A stretch of 64,000 nucleotides of DNA from an uncultured Lachnospiraceae bacterium (GCA_910587635.1 CAJUNB010000002.1:39699-103698), one strand, 5' to 3'; counted from the stretch's first letter, positions 53,236 to 63,126 are shown. A program made the numbers and translations. The notes: generated by a model from the sequence alone, not told the origin.

Positions 53236-53757
53236 ATGAAGCATGATAAAAAGGAATGGGGTTTGCCTGGGAACGGATGGTTTTCGGCGGCAATTACGGC
53301 ATCGGTTTCCCTGCTGGTGACAATTTTTCTTGTTTTTCTATTGCCGACTTTGGTTTTTCATGCTCTGGCGGATACTATGGAATTCCCCTCTTCCCAACAC
53401 GTCGATGGGGAGGCATTGGCAGAGGCATTCACGTCATGGTATCTTCCCGGGTTTCTGTTTTTGTGCCTGCTGGCCAGTCTGCTCCTTATCTGGATAATCA
53501 ATTGGGGAAGAATACGGAATGCCTTTCTGGCCGTAGGGATTTCGGCCCTTCTGGCGGGATTTTTTTCGGTGACAATCGGGATTGCAAGCAGGAGCCTGCT
53601 CGGTTTATTGCCGGGAGTGTATCAAAGTCAGCTTCTGGGTGCGGCGGACGTTTACAGGGAGCTGGCATTTGCATTTTCTCTGGTGTTAACTGTAGTCGGA
53701 GTATTTTTTCTTTCTGTCTATGCCGATATTGTCATATTACGGAGGAATAAGGGATGA
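53236..53757 (+). CDS. Small integral membrane protein of the subtilase operon
   Basis: About 173 aa with four hydrophobic helices (roughly residues 20-45, 70-90, 98-120, 140-165) and an outside loop after the first. I do not recognise the family. GGGAGGAG precedes the ATG at 53236. Its stop overlaps the start of the subtilase-VWA gene (ATGA), so the two proteins are probably made in equal amounts and act together, for example as a membrane partner or an immunity or assembly factor. Confidence 0.75.
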   Translation: MKHDKKEWGLPGNGWFSAAITASVSLLVTIFLVFLLPTLVFHALADTMEFPSSQHVDGEALAEAFTSWYLPGFLFLCLLASLLLIWIINWGRIRNAFLAVGISALLAGFFSVTIGIASRSLLGLLPGVYQSQLLGAADVYRELAFAFSLVLTVVGVFFLSVYADIVILRRNKG

Positions 53758-56507
53758 AACAAACAGGAAAACGGGTACTCATTGTTATACTCTTTATGAT
53801 TCTGGCAATTATTGCCGTTTTGGCCGTGTGGGCGGTGGTTTTGTATTTCATTTCTGTCCCTGATGAAAACTCTGAATCAAAGCCGGAGAAATTTGCGGCA
53901 GAATATGAAGAAATAGACTTCCATGAGGAAAATGGACTCCTTTATTTTAACAGAGAGATTATCGTCGTGTTTCGGGAAGAGGCAGACAAAGAGGTCATTG
54001 ATTCTTATCTGGCATCTCTGCCTGTATCGGTGGAGTCTTCCATGGCTGATATCGGAATCTATAAACTGACGTTTGAGGAAGCCATGACTTATGATGAGCT
54101 GGAAAGCAAAGTGAAAGAGATCGGTGGCAATGATATTGTGGAAGAGGCATATTTCAATATCATATCTGAAATCGATACGGATACGGAAGAGAATGAAGAG
54201 AGCCGGGAAGAATTTTTCCCGAAAGACGGATGGAATGGCGATGACTGGGATACCGCGGCGCCCCGGGGAGAAAATTGGGGAATGGAGGCAATCGATGCTC
54301 CGGGGGCGTGGGGATATGTGGACGAGCTTTCGGAAATCAATGTGGGACTGATTGACAGTATGCCCGACACATCCCATGAGGATTTAACATTTTCCGATAC
54401 ATGTTGTCTGTTTATCGATACCGGGACAGGGAAAGCGGATAAGAATACCCATCGGCTGACAGGTACTGACCACGGCTGCCATGTGTCGGGCATCATGGAC
54501 GGAGACTGGAATAACGGAATCGGTGTTTCCGGCGTTATGGGTGGAAAGGGAAATCTGTATTACTGTGCTTCTTATCATGAGACGGACGGCAGGATACGAA
54601 GCGATTTCGGCACCGCTTATACGTATCTGCTCTCTTTGAAGGTGCTGATCGACCAGGATGTACAGGTAATTAATATCAGTCAGAATACCGACCGGCTGAA
54701 AGGATTTGCAGCCAGCCATGGAAATCGGAATGCGGTTGCTTATCTGACCCGGCAGGCCAGTCTGGCAGGAAAGGGACTGGCCAGGATAATCTCTTCCAGA
54801 GAGGCGGCCGGGAAAAAAGATTTTGTCATATGCATTGCTGCGGGAAATAATAACGATACATATTATTACAGGGATGAAAAGGAGGCTTATGGTTATCGGC
54901 GGAAAAGGACATTCTGGGAAACGATCAAGAGCCTGTTTGGCTGGAAAGGAGAAATTGGGGGTGCGCAGGCGTCCTATAACAATTTTCTCAATCTGATAGA
55001 GGAGCCGGAAGTAAAGGACAGGATTCTTGTTGTGGGCTGCATCGGTATGGACGGGGAGAAGTCTTCCGCGGAGGAAACCCGTTATAAGTATGCTGCGTTT
55101 TCCAATATCGGAGAACGGGTGGATGTTGTGGCGCCGGGGTATGATATTTACAGCTGTACGGCCGGAGGATATGGTTTGATGACCGGCACTTCCATGTCTG
55201 CGCCGCATGCATCGGGGGTGGCAGGGCTCGTTTTTGCGGCCAATCCGCAGCTTACAGGGTCTCAGGTAAAAGCAATTGTAAAAAATACCGTCAAAGGAAG
55301 ATACTATTATGAGGACGGCTTCAGCGGGATGGTAAATGCCCGGCAGGCCGTCAAAGCGGCCTTGCAAACAAGGGAAATGCCTGTGGAACGGGTGCTTCAG
55401 CAGGAGACGTCCGGCGGGCTGGATGTCTGTTTCGTGGTGGATACGACAGGCTCTATGGGAGATGATATAGAAAATGCAAAAGCCAATATGTCGGAAATAC
55501 TGGCTCATTTGTCTGATAAAACCGAAGATTACAGAGTTGCGTTGGTGGATTACAGGGATTTTCCCGATCGTTCGGGAGAAAAATCGGATTATCCGTGTAA
55601 AATACAGCTGGATTTTTCGGACAACAACGAAGAAATCATTGCGGGAATCAACAGGCTGGATCTGGGAAACGGAGGAGATGATGAGGAAACGGTATACTCT
55701 GCCCTGATGGAAGCGGTCAGTCTGGGCTGGAGAGATACTGCGCAAAAGGTGATCATCATCCTTGGCGATGCAGGGCCTCTGGAGCCGGAACCGGGTACGG
55801 GATATACATATGAAGATGTCCTGCTGGCATTGTATAGCGGAAATATTTCTATTGATTATGAAAATTCCGATGACCGTGTTACGGATTATCTGGATGACAG
55901 CCTGATTACCGTTTTTTCTGTCGGAATAGGGGATGATGGCAGTGCGGCAGATTTTTTTGCCGGAATATCCGAAAATACCGGCGGAAATTATGTAGGAATA
56001 GACGATGCTTCTGAAGTGAGCAATGCCATCATAGATTCGATAGAACAGGTGGAAATAACCGAAACGGTATCTGTAAGGGTGGACTTTTCCGATATGTTTT
56101 CCGATGATATCATTGATATCTATCGGGGAGGAAACTATCTGTTCACGGTGAAAACGGATGGCGACGGCAGCTTTCTGATGGAATCCATGGAGGAGGATTT
56201 GTACCGGTGGGTGTCGGAAAGTACCCTTGCAGAGGGGACATTTACAATAGACGGCCAGGAAGAGGAGATCACGGCCGGAATCCGGCATATCTATTGGTTT
56301 ACCCCTGTTCTTTTGTATTTTCAGGAAAATAGAATATTCTGTGGGCTGGCTGCGATGGTGTTATGCGCTTTTCTGGTTTTTATTCCGGTTATTTTGTCGG
56401 TGATTCGGACAGAGCAGCCTTATATTTTCTGTGAGGAATGTGGCAGCAGAAACAAAAAGGACTCCGCTTTCTGCGGGAGATGCGGAGCCCGGATCGACGG
56501 TTCGTAG
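53754..56507 (+). CDS. Membrane-anchored subtilisin-VWA-zinc ribbon protein
   Basis: A 917-aa composite protein. An N-terminal membrane anchor lies at about residues 8-33. A propeptide-like region follows (65-135, REIIVVFREEADKEVIDSYL). The S8 peptidase has Asp201 (VGLIDSMPD), His240 (TDHGCHVSGI), the oxyanion Asn365 (IAAGNNND) and Ser480 (MTGTSMSAPHASG), so it should be active. A VWA domain (about 555-760) has the MIDAS motif DTTGS at 563-567. A second membrane helix lies near 855-885, and a short cytosolic tail carries a zinc ribbon (CEECGS...CGRCGA). The large middle part should face outside. Targets unknown. Confidence 0.9.
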   Translation: MKQTGKRVLIVILFMILAIIAVLAVWAVVLYFISVPDENSESKPEKFAAEYEEIDFHEENGLLYFNREIIVVFREEADKEVIDSYLASLPVSVESSMADIGIYKLTFEEAMTYDELESKVKEIGGNDIVEEAYFNIISEIDTDTEENEESREEFFPKDGWNGDDWDTAAPRGENWGMEAIDAPGAWGYVDELSEINVGLIDSMPDTSHEDLTFSDTCCLFIDTGTGKADKNTHRLTGTDHGCHVSGIMDGDWNNGIGVSGVMGGKGNLYYCASYHETDGRIRSDFGTAYTYLLSLKVLIDQDVQVINISQNTDRLKGFAASHGNRNAVAYLTRQASLAGKGLARIISSREAAGKKDFVICIAAGNNNDTYYYRDEKEAYGYRRKRTFWETIKSLFGWKGEIGGAQASYNNFLNLIEEPEVKDRILVVGCIGMDGEKSSAEETRYKYAAFSNIGERVDVVAPGYDIYSCTAGGYGLMTGTSMSAPHASGVAGLVFAANPQLTGSQVKAIVKNTVKGRYYYEDGFSGMVNARQAVKAALQTREMPVERVLQQETSGGLDVCFVVDTTGSMGDDIENAKANMSEILAHLSDKTEDYRVALVDYRDFPDRSGEKSDYPCKIQLDFSDNNEEIIAGINRLDLGNGGDDEETVYSALMEAVSLGWRDTAQKVIIILGDAGPLEPEPGTGYTYEDVLLALYSGNISIDYENSDDRVTDYLDDSLITVFSVGIGDDGSAADFFAGISENTGGNYVGIDDASEVSNAIIDSIEQVEITETVSVRVDFSDMFSDDIIDIYRGGNYLFTVKTDGDGSFLMESMEEDLYRWVSESTLAEGTFTIDGQEEEITAGIRHIYWFTPVLLYFQENRIFCGLAAMVLCAFLVFIPVILSVIRTEQPYIFCEECGSRNKKDSAFCGRCGARIDGS

Positions 56508-56517
56508 AAACAGCGAT

Positions 56518-57387
56518 TTACAGGGGATGGCGCAGAAGGGCGATTTCTTCTTTATAAGGAGGAATCGCCTTTTTCTGTCCTTCGGGAGAATCCAGGTAAG
56601 GCGTTTCCAGAATTTTAGGGACAGTAATAAAGTCAGGATGATGTACGATTCTGTGGAGGGCTGTCAGACCTATCGTTCCCTGGCCGATATTGGCATGTCT
56701 GTCTTTGGCAGCGCCCCGTTCATTCATGCTGTCATTGATATGGAAGACGGCGATCTGATCTTTGCCGATGAGACGGTGGAATTCATCGATGACGCCATCG
56801 AAATCATTTACGATATCATACCCCGCATCGTTCACATGACAAGTGTCAAAACAGACCCGTAATTTTTCCGAGTGGACGACACCGTCATAAATAGCGGCGA
56901 GTTCCTGAAAAGATCTTCCGATCTCAGAGCCTTTGCCAGCCATAGTCTCCAGGGCGATATAGCAGGGAGTATCTTTTGTCAGGATGGCGTTCAGTCCTTC
57001 TGTAATTTTTCGGATGCCTTTTTCGCTGCCTTCTCCCACATGAGAGCCCGGATGCAAAATCAGTGTATGACTGCCCATGGCAACGGTCCGTTCTGTTTCC
57101 AGGGCCAAAAACTGCAGAGCAAGTTCAAAGGTTTCTGACTTTACCGTATTGGCAAGGTTGATGATATAGGGGGCATGGACGACAAAGTCCTGTATGCCTG
57201 CTTCTTTCATCAGAGCATGCGCCTGGGGGATGTTCAGCTGCGACAGTTCTTTTCTCTTTGTATTCTGGGGAGCTCCCGTATAGAGCATAAATGTATTGGC
57301 TTCGTAGGACAATGCTTCTTTCACTGAACCGAGGAACATTTCCTTTCCGTTCATGCCTACATGAGAGCCGATCTTTAATTCATTCAT
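56518..57387 (-). CDS. nfo: Deoxyribonuclease IV (endonuclease IV)
   Basis: A 289-aa AP endonuclease of the TIM-barrel family with three metal ions. Metal ligands are visible in FVVHAPYI, TLILHPGSHVGEG, IALETMAG, RVCFDTCHVNDAGYD, VFHINDSM, DRHANIGQGTIG and ILETPY. It cuts DNA 5' of abasic sites, the step after glycosylases such as the one at 20 kb. An in-frame ATG at 57522 would add an unrelated 45 residues; the ATG at 57387 (MNELKIGSHVGM) is the family start and has AAAAGGAC upstream. Confidence 0.95.
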   Translation of the reverse strand: MNELKIGSHVGMNGKEMFLGSVKEALSYEANTFMLYTGAPQNTKRKELSQLNIPQAHALMKEAGIQDFVVHAPYIINLANTVKSETFELALQFLALETERTVAMGSHTLILHPGSHVGEGSEKGIRKITEGLNAILTKDTPCYIALETMAGKGSEIGRSFQELAAIYDGVVHSEKLRVCFDTCHVNDAGYDIVNDFDGVIDEFHRLIGKDQIAVFHINDSMNERGAAKDRHANIGQGTIGLTALHRIVHHPDFITVPKILETPYLDSPEGQKKAIPPYKEEIALLRHPL

Positions 57388-57430
57388 ATTTTTGTCCTTT
57401 TCTTTCCGTGTGTGACGAATCGCGCAAGCA

Positions 57431-58468
57431 CTATAATTTTTCTCGGATGTCCCGGCAGAGCTGCCGGACGTATTCTGGGTCTGTAGCCCAGGAGGTGCAG
57501 AGGCGGATAACGGTTTTGTCATCTGGCAAGTCCTTCCAGTGACTGAAGGAATAAGTCTCTGCCAGAACTTTGATCTGTTGCTTATTCAGAACGGGAAACT
57601 GCTGGTTTGTACAGGAATCATAATAAAGAGCAATTCCCTTTTCCTGAAAAGTCTTTTTGATATCCATTGCCAGATTGACAGCATGTCTGGCGATCTGTAT
57701 GTACAGTTCGTCGGTAAAGAGAGTCTCAAACTGGATGCCTAGCAGTCTGCCCTTTGCCAGCATGGCCCCCTGCTGCTTGATCAGATAGCGGAAATCCTTT
57801 TTCAGGGAAGGAGACGTGATAACGAGAGCCTCTCCAAACAGAGCACCTGTCTTAGTACCCCCGATATAGAAAATGTCGCAGAGACGGGCGATCATTTCCA
57901 GTGACAGATCATTGACCGGGGCGGCAAGGCCATAGCTGAGTCTGGCGCCATCCAGATAGAGCGGGAGGGACAGCTCTCTGCAGAGGCAGCTGAGCTCTTC
58001 CAGTTCTTTGGCGGTATAAGTCGTTCCGTTTTCAGTAGGATGGGAGATGTATACCATACCGGGCTGGACGATATGCTCCCGGTCGTTGTCACTGTAGTGG
58101 GCATCATAGCATGCTCTGACAGCGGCAGCAGAAAGCTTCCCGTCCTGGGAAGGGAGGGGCAGGACTTTGTGTCCTCTGGCTTCGATGGCACCGGTCTCAT
58201 GCACGTTGATATGTCCTGTTTCGGCACATATTACACCCTGATGGGGGCGGAGAACGGAAGTGATGACGACGGCATTGGTCTGGGTACCGCCTACAAGGAA
58301 ATGGACATCTGCCTCCGGGGCGCGGCAGGCGCTGCGAATGAGATTACTCGCATTTTGGCAGTGGACATCGGTGCCGTATCCCGGGGTCTGCTCCATATTT
58401 GTCTCGGTCAGATGTTCTATAATCAGGGGATGCGCCCCTTCCAGATAATCACTTTCCAATCGAATCAT
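57431..58468 (-). CDS. Threonine aldolase-like PLP enzyme
   Basis: A 345-aa fold-type I PLP enzyme of the beta-eliminating lyase/threonine aldolase family. Signature pieces: HFLVGGTQTNAVVITSVL, AETGHINVHETGAIE, LYLDGARLSYGLA, and the PLP lysine in DIFYIGGTKTGALFGEAL. It likely cleaves L-threonine (or allo-threonine) to glycine and acetaldehyde. AAGGAGGAAAT precedes the ATG. The nfo gene lies 43 bp downstream in the same direction, so they may share a transcript. Confidence 0.88.
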   Translation of the reverse strand: MIRLESDYLEGAHPLIIEHLTETNMEQTPGYGTDVHCQNASNLIRSACRAPEADVHFLVGGTQTNAVVITSVLRPHQGVICAETGHINVHETGAIEARGHKVLPLPSQDGKLSAAAVRACYDAHYSDNDREHIVQPGMVYISHPTENGTTYTAKELEELSCLCRELSLPLYLDGARLSYGLAAPVNDLSLEMIARLCDIFYIGGTKTGALFGEALVITSPSLKKDFRYLIKQQGAMLAKGRLLGIQFETLFTDELYIQIARHAVNLAMDIKKTFQEKGIALYYDSCTNQQFPVLNKQQIKVLAETYSFSHWKDLPDDKTVIRLCTSWATDPEYVRQLCRDIREKL

Positions 58469-58840
58469 AACATTTCCTCCTTCTATTTCAGTTCCAGACT
58501 ACAGACATTGTATTTCTAAGTGTCCCGGCATCAAAATAGATACCGGACGCAGACGGCCACGGGTAGGTGATAAAAAATCTTCCCGCCGAAGGCGGGCCCC
58601 TTCTTACCACAAGTACCATCCCCAACTTTATACAGTATACCTCCGCAGGGAGGCGGATGTCAAAATCCGTTCGCAAGTTGTTCCTATCGTATTCACATAA
58701 AGCAAATAAAAGCCATAACGCAGCCTGCCCATTCAAATACCGAATGGAACCATGCAATATTGTACATTGATGCGGACAAGTCCGTAACATACAATCTGGA
58801 TATAAGCTATGGACGAGAACAAATACAAAGGATGATGTCT
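58469..58840. other. Gap with small hairpins
   Basis: This 372-bp region between divergent genes has no convincing gene. It holds CCCGCC-GAA-GGCGGG (58582-58596) and CCTCC...GGAGG (58640-58653) hairpins like those at other intergenic sites, plus the ribosome sites of both flanking genes. A CATAAAG-type AT-rich stretch near 58690 may contain a promoter, but I cannot fix hexamers. Confidence 0.5.
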
Positions 58841-60055
58841 ATGAATACAAAGAAGTTAGACCGTTTGTTGGAACGGTTTGTTGAGGAAGGCGTTCCGGGA
58901 TGCGCGCTGGCGGTAAGCTACAGGGGAGAGACGGTGTATACAGGATACAGCGGGATGGCCAGACTGGAAGATGGAAAGCAGTTCGATGAAAATACGATAT
59001 TCCAGATATATTCCAATACAAAAAACATAACGGCCACAGCAGTGATGAAACTGTATGAAGAGGGGCTGCTCCTGCTCAATGACCCGGTGGAAAAGTATTT
59101 GCCTTTCTTTCAGGATGTGAAAGTCCGTGTAGCAGACGGGGCCAATGAAACTTATGTTTTTACCGCTGTAAAACCACTTCGGATCAAAGAACTTCTGACA
59201 ATGACAGCCGGCATTCCCTATGGGGGATTTGGAACGATGGCTATGAGGGACCTGGAGACGGTCAGAGACTGCTTTGGCAAAAGTACGATGGAACTGGCAA
59301 AGGAAATTGCGAAAGTTCCCCTGGATTTCGAACCGGGAACCCATTTCCACTATGGTCTGTGTTTTGAAGTGCTGGCGGCGGTGATTGAGGCAGTGAGCGG
59401 GAAAAAATTCAGTGAGTATCTTAAGGAGACCATTTTTGAGCCGTTGGAAATGAATCATACTACATTTACTCTGACGAAAGAGATGGAAAAAAATCTGGCC
59501 ACGGTATATGAGTTCGACGGAAACGGAGGCAGAGTTACCAGCAGGGAGGCAGTAGTTCTTAAAAGAGAAGGAAACGGCTTTGCCGGAGAACTGGGAGGTC
59601 AGGGGGCGCTTTCCACTATAAGCGATATGACAAATTTTGCGACGATGCTCGCTATGGGAGGGAAATATAAGGGCAACCGTATTTTGAGCCGCAATACCAT
59701 TGACCTTATGAGAATGAACCATTTACAGGGAACTGCCCTGAAAGATATGCAGACGATCACGAGACGTTCCTGGCCCTGGTATGAGGGATATGGGTGGGGA
59801 CTGGGATGCAGGACACTGCTCAGCAAACAGCAGGCGGGCAGTAATGGCTCTGTTGGGGAATTTGGCTGGTGCGGGGCAGCAGGCACTTATCTGATGGCCG
59901 ATCCGGAAAAGCAGCTTGGAATCGCCTATGCCCATCAGATGTGGCCCTGTTCTAATAACAGACAGGAATACTGCCACCCGAGGGTTCGCAACGTAGTATA
60001 TGGGATGTTGGATGATCTGGAAGAGGAAGTGGGAGATCCGGCGGAAATGAAATGA
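58841..60055 (+). CDS. Serine hydrolase (beta-lactamase/class C family)
   Basis: About 404 aa of the beta-lactamase-related (Pfam beta-lactamase) fold. The SxxK motif is YSNTK near residue 57; the second motif position shows FHYGLCFEVL, with Tyr but not the usual Y-S/A-N; the third region is LGCRTLLSKQQAG. No signal peptide, so it is probably a cytosolic esterase or amidase rather than a resistance enzyme. Three ATG codons are possible; 58841 has AAAGGA at a proper distance. It heads a carbohydrate cluster and may remove an acyl group from its substrate. Confidence 0.82.
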   Translation: MNTKKLDRLLERFVEEGVPGCALAVSYRGETVYTGYSGMARLEDGKQFDENTIFQIYSNTKNITATAVMKLYEEGLLLLNDPVEKYLPFFQDVKVRVADGANETYVFTAVKPLRIKELLTMTAGIPYGGFGTMAMRDLETVRDCFGKSTMELAKEIAKVPLDFEPGTHFHYGLCFEVLAAVIEAVSGKKFSEYLKETIFEPLEMNHTTFTLTKEMEKNLATVYEFDGNGGRVTSREAVVLKREGNGFAGELGGQGALSTISDMTNFATMLAMGGKYKGNRILSRNTIDLMRMNHLQGTALKDMQTITRRSWPWYEGYGWGLGCRTLLSKQQAGSNGSVGEFGWCGAAGTYLMADPEKQLGIAYAHQMWPCSNNRQEYCHPRVRNVVYGMLDDLEEEVGDPAEMK

Positions 60056-60076
60056 GCGGTCAGGAAGGAGGAAATT

Positions 60077-60955
60077 ATGAAACTAGGAGTTCAGGCATTT
60101 ACCATTCTGGAGGAGTGTCTGCAGGATTTTGCAGGAACGCTCCGGGAAGTCCATGATCTTGGCTTTCACTTTATGGAGTGGATCAATCTGATAGCAGATG
60201 AGGATCCGGGTCTTGGCAACGGGCTGTCCCCGAAAGAAAGTCTGAAAGTGTTCGCGGACAATGATATCAGACTGACAGGCGCTATTTTTGTAGGAAATGA
60301 TACGAAGAATCTGTTGTTCGATATGGACAGGATCCAGAGAATCATTGACTGGTATCAGGAGGCAGGCTGCACGACACTGGGCATTGCCGATGACAAGTTT
60401 GTGGAGGAAGATTTTTTCAAAAGAAGGATGGACGCCTATAACGAAATAGGGAGAAGGTGTAAAGAGGCGGGGATTCACTGGATGTATCACAATCATTTCC
60501 ATGAACAGCAGCGGATTGGCGGTAAAACCATTCTGGAACAGATGCTTGCGTTGACTGACCCGGAGCTGGTAGGTTTTGACCTGGATGTGTACTGGTCTCT
60601 CCGGGGGCTTGTGGATCCGGTGAAATTCATAAGAGAGCATGGGATGAGAATGAGATCAATACACTGCAAAGATTTTCCCTTTGACAAGCTGGATGTCGTC
60701 AATATGGCAAAACGGCTTCACCCGGATGAACCTCTGACATTCGAAGGAGAAGATTATTATGATCTTGTGGGAGAAGACGAGTTCATCGAATGCGGGCAGG
60801 GGATTATCAAGTGGCAGGAGGTCATTGACGCGGCGAATGAAGTGGGGTGTCCTTATATGTTTGTGGAACAGGACTTTTCAGTACATCCGAAATATGAGTG
60901 TCTGGAACTGTCGAAGAAATATTTGGAAACGTTAGACGGATTGATGATGGAGTGA
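60077..60955 (+). CDS. Sugar phosphate isomerase/epimerase
   Basis: A 292-aa xylose-isomerase-like TIM-barrel protein. Visible features are GVQAFTILEECLQDF at the start, metal and substrate ligands in MYHNHFHEQQRIGG, FDLDVYW, RSIHCKDFPF and FVEQDFSVHPKYECL. It should interconvert ketose or ketose-phosphate epimers. It follows the hydrolase by 21 bp with AAGGAGGAAAT and precedes a DhaK-like kinase, so it likely supplies a keto sugar to that kinase. Confidence 0.88.
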   Translation: MKLGVQAFTILEECLQDFAGTLREVHDLGFHFMEWINLIADEDPGLGNGLSPKESLKVFADNDIRLTGAIFVGNDTKNLLFDMDRIQRIIDWYQEAGCTTLGIADDKFVEEDFFKRRMDAYNEIGRRCKEAGIHWMYHNHFHEQQRIGGKTILEQMLALTDPELVGFDLDVYWSLRGLVDPVKFIREHGMRMRSIHCKDFPFDKLDVVNMAKRLHPDEPLTFEGEDYYDLVGEDEFIECGQGIIKWQEVIDAANEVGCPYMFVEQDFSVHPKYECLELSKKYLETLDGLMME

Positions 60956-60968
60956 AATAAATTCGAAT

Positions 60969-61970
60969 ATGAAACAGATATTAAATAATTCCAATAACAT
61001 AGTCCAGGAAATGTTTGAAGGCCTTTTGGGCGCTTACAGAAACAAATATGAGCGGGTAGGAGACCTGATGGCCTTTATCTATAAAAAGAGAAGGAAAGGA
61101 AAAGTGTCCATTGTAACTGGCGGAGGCAGCGGGCATGAGCCGACGACAAGCGGGTTTGTAGGGAGAGGCCTGGCGGATGCGGTGGTCTGTGGACAGATAT
61201 TTGCCTCTCCCAAGGCAAATAATATTTACCAGACAGCGAAAGCTGTAGACGAAGGCAGAGGTATTCTGTTTATTCATGGCTGCTATCCCGGGGATAACTT
61301 AAACTTTCGCATGGCGGAAGAGTTGTGTGCTTTTGAAGGAATCAAAACCGCTCATGTCAGCGTATGGGATGACTGTGCCTCGGCACCAAAAGAGCAGATG
61401 AATAAAAGAAGAGGGATTGCAGGCGCTGTATTTGTATTGAAGATAGCGGGAGCGGCATGCGATATGGGATATGATCTGGAAGAAGTCGTCAGGCTCGCAG
61501 AAAAGGCGAGGAATCATGTGAATACCATCGGGCTTGCCACGTCATCGGGCACTTTTCCGGGAGAAAATCATCCTATGTTCGAGATGGATGATGATGTGGT
61601 GGAATACGGAATGGGGATTCATGGTGAGCCGGGAATGGAGCAGATCAAAATGCAGCCTGCAGATGTGCTGACAGAACGGATCTACAGGGAGCTGAAAAAA
61701 GAGATGGAGCTCCGGGAGGGGCAGGAACTGGCTGTACTTGTCAACGGCCTGGGAGCTACCACATTGCTTGAATTGTATACGGTCTATTATGATCTGGAAA
61801 AACTTTTGAAACGGGACGGTATCTTTGTCTATGATGCGGATGTGAATTCCTACTGCACAAGTCAGGAAATGCGTGGTTTTTCCATTTCGTTTCTGCAACT
61901 GGATGATGAGCTGAAACGGTATTATGATATGCCCTGTGCATCTCCCTATTATTCCAAAGGACTGATGTAA
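60969..61970 (+). CDS. dhaK: DhaK-like kinase subunit (dihydroxyacetone kinase family)
   Basis: A 333-aa substrate-binding subunit. The typical SIVTGGGSGHEPTTSGFVG region, VFASPKANN-like QIFASPKANNIYQTAK and the covalent-binding His in EYGMGIHGEPGMEQ are present. DhaK forms a hemiaminal with a ketone substrate such as dihydroxyacetone, erythrulose or a branched tetrulose. It lacks the ATP-binding DhaL domain, which must be encoded elsewhere, perhaps beyond the insertion at 63.4 kb. The epimerase and ABC importer nearby favour a larger ketose than dihydroxyacetone. Confidence 0.88.
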   Translation: MKQILNNSNNIVQEMFEGLLGAYRNKYERVGDLMAFIYKKRRKGKVSIVTGGGSGHEPTTSGFVGRGLADAVVCGQIFASPKANNIYQTAKAVDEGRGILFIHGCYPGDNLNFRMAEELCAFEGIKTAHVSVWDDCASAPKEQMNKRRGIAGAVFVLKIAGAACDMGYDLEEVVRLAEKARNHVNTIGLATSSGTFPGENHPMFEMDDDVVEYGMGIHGEPGMEQIKMQPADVLTERIYRELKKEMELREGQELAVLVNGLGATTLLELYTVYYDLEKLLKRDGIFVYDADVNSYCTSQEMRGFSISFLQLDDELKRYYDMPCASPYYSKGLM

Positions 61971-62037
61971 TAAAGGAAACACGCAGATAAAGATAGCAAT
62001 ATCAGAAAATAAATACAAAAGAAAAGGAGAGAAACGT

Positions 62038-63126
62038 ATGAAAAAGAAGAAATGGTTGGTTATGTTACTGGCGGTGGCAACGTCGATGTCCTTGATGTAT
62101 GGATGTGGTTTTTCTGATTCTGGTCAGAAGGAGGAGACGGAAACAGAAACGCAGAAACAGGCTGCATCGGATAACGGCGACGGAGCAGAAGAGGCGGCAG
62201 ATACCGGGGATGTGAGAGAGCAGAACCGGAAGATCGTCTATATCAGCCGGAATCTGAACGATATGTATGCCGCTTTCCTCGTGAAAATTTTTGAAACCAA
62301 GATCGATACCGATTATCCCGGGTGGGAAATGGAAGTGCTGGATTTGCAGGAGGACTTTGCCAAAAACCCGGATTATATAGAAAATGCGGTGACGATGGGG
62401 GCAGATGGCATTATCGGTCAGCTGATGACGGTCAATCCCGTAGATGCGGCGCGAAAAGTCGGAGAAGAAAACGGTGTGGAAGTAGTCGCCTTCGATGCCC
62501 TGTACCCCGAATCAGAAGGCGCTCTGGCGATGGTCAATGCGGATAATTATCGGATGGGGTATATGATCGGCGAGCTGGCAGCAGAGAAACTGCCGGAGAA
62601 TGGCAGAGTCTGTATTCTGGCGATTGGCAGAAAAATGGATGTGGTTGTTCAGAGAGATAACGGTATTGCGGATGCTCTTGCCGAGCTGCGGCCGGATGTG
62701 GAAATCCTGACGATTGGAGACATTGACTTTGATAAAAATGTGGGGATTCAGATCGTAACGGACTGGATTACCCAGTATGGCCAGCTGGACGGTATCCTGG
62801 GGGACTCCGATACCTGTGCCCTGGCAGCGATAGAGGCTTACCGGGCGGCAGGACTGGATCTGGAAAAGACTGTCTTTATCGGGCTGGACGGGGGCAGCGA
62901 TGCTTGTAATGCTATCAAAAACGGAGAGCTGACAGGTTCCGTGCTGCAGTCTGCGGAACAGTACGCGGAACTGACCCTGCAGATCTGTGCGGATGCTTTT
63001 GAAGGCAAGATTGATCCTGCGGACGGTGAAAACCAGCCGAGTCTGACGATTGATCCCATTATGATCACGTCGGAAAATGTGGATGAATATATCGAACTGT
63101 ATACGAAGTACGGGCTGATGAGGTAA
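62038..63126 (+). CDS. Sugar ABC transporter substrate-binding lipoprotein
   Basis: A 362-aa periplasmic-binding-protein type I (LacI/RbsB-like) lipoprotein. Signal peptide with the lipobox LMYGC (Cys at about residue 22), an acidic Glu/Thr linker, then the binding domain starting RKIVYISRNLNDMYAAFLVK. It has the pattern GADGIIGQLMTVNP, AFDALYPESEGALAMVNADN and FIGLDGGSDACNAIKNGELTGSVLQ of ribose-type binders. GGAGAG precedes the ATG. It delivers the cluster's sugar to the ABC importer whose ATPase gene is interrupted just downstream. Confidence 0.93.
   Translation: MKKKKWLVMLLAVATSMSLMYGCGFSDSGQKEETETETQKQAASDNGDGAEEAADTGDVREQNRKIVYISRNLNDMYAAFLVKIFETKIDTDYPGWEMEVLDLQEDFAKNPDYIENAVTMGADGIIGQLMTVNPVDAARKVGEENGVEVVAFDALYPESEGALAMVNADNYRMGYMIGELAAEKLPENGRVCILAIGRKMDVVVQRDNGIADALAELRPDVEILTIGDIDFDKNVGIQIVTDWITQYGQLDGILGDSDTCALAAIEAYRAAGLDLEKTVFIGLDGGSDACNAIKNGELTGSVLQSAEQYAELTLQICADAFEGKIDPADGENQPSLTIDPIMITSENVDEYIELYTKYGLMR

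Noticed and set aside
54384..56288. Open frame of 634 codons on the minus strand
   Set aside because: It lies wholly antisense to the subtilase-VWA gene, has no ribosome site and reads as low-complexity His/Ile/Arg-rich sequence with no family match; the opposite strand has full catalytic motifs.
58841..60055. Antibiotic-resistance beta-lactamase
   Set aside because: It has the fold and SxxK, but no signal peptide, an altered second motif and a sugar-operon context, so a metabolic hydrolase is more likely.
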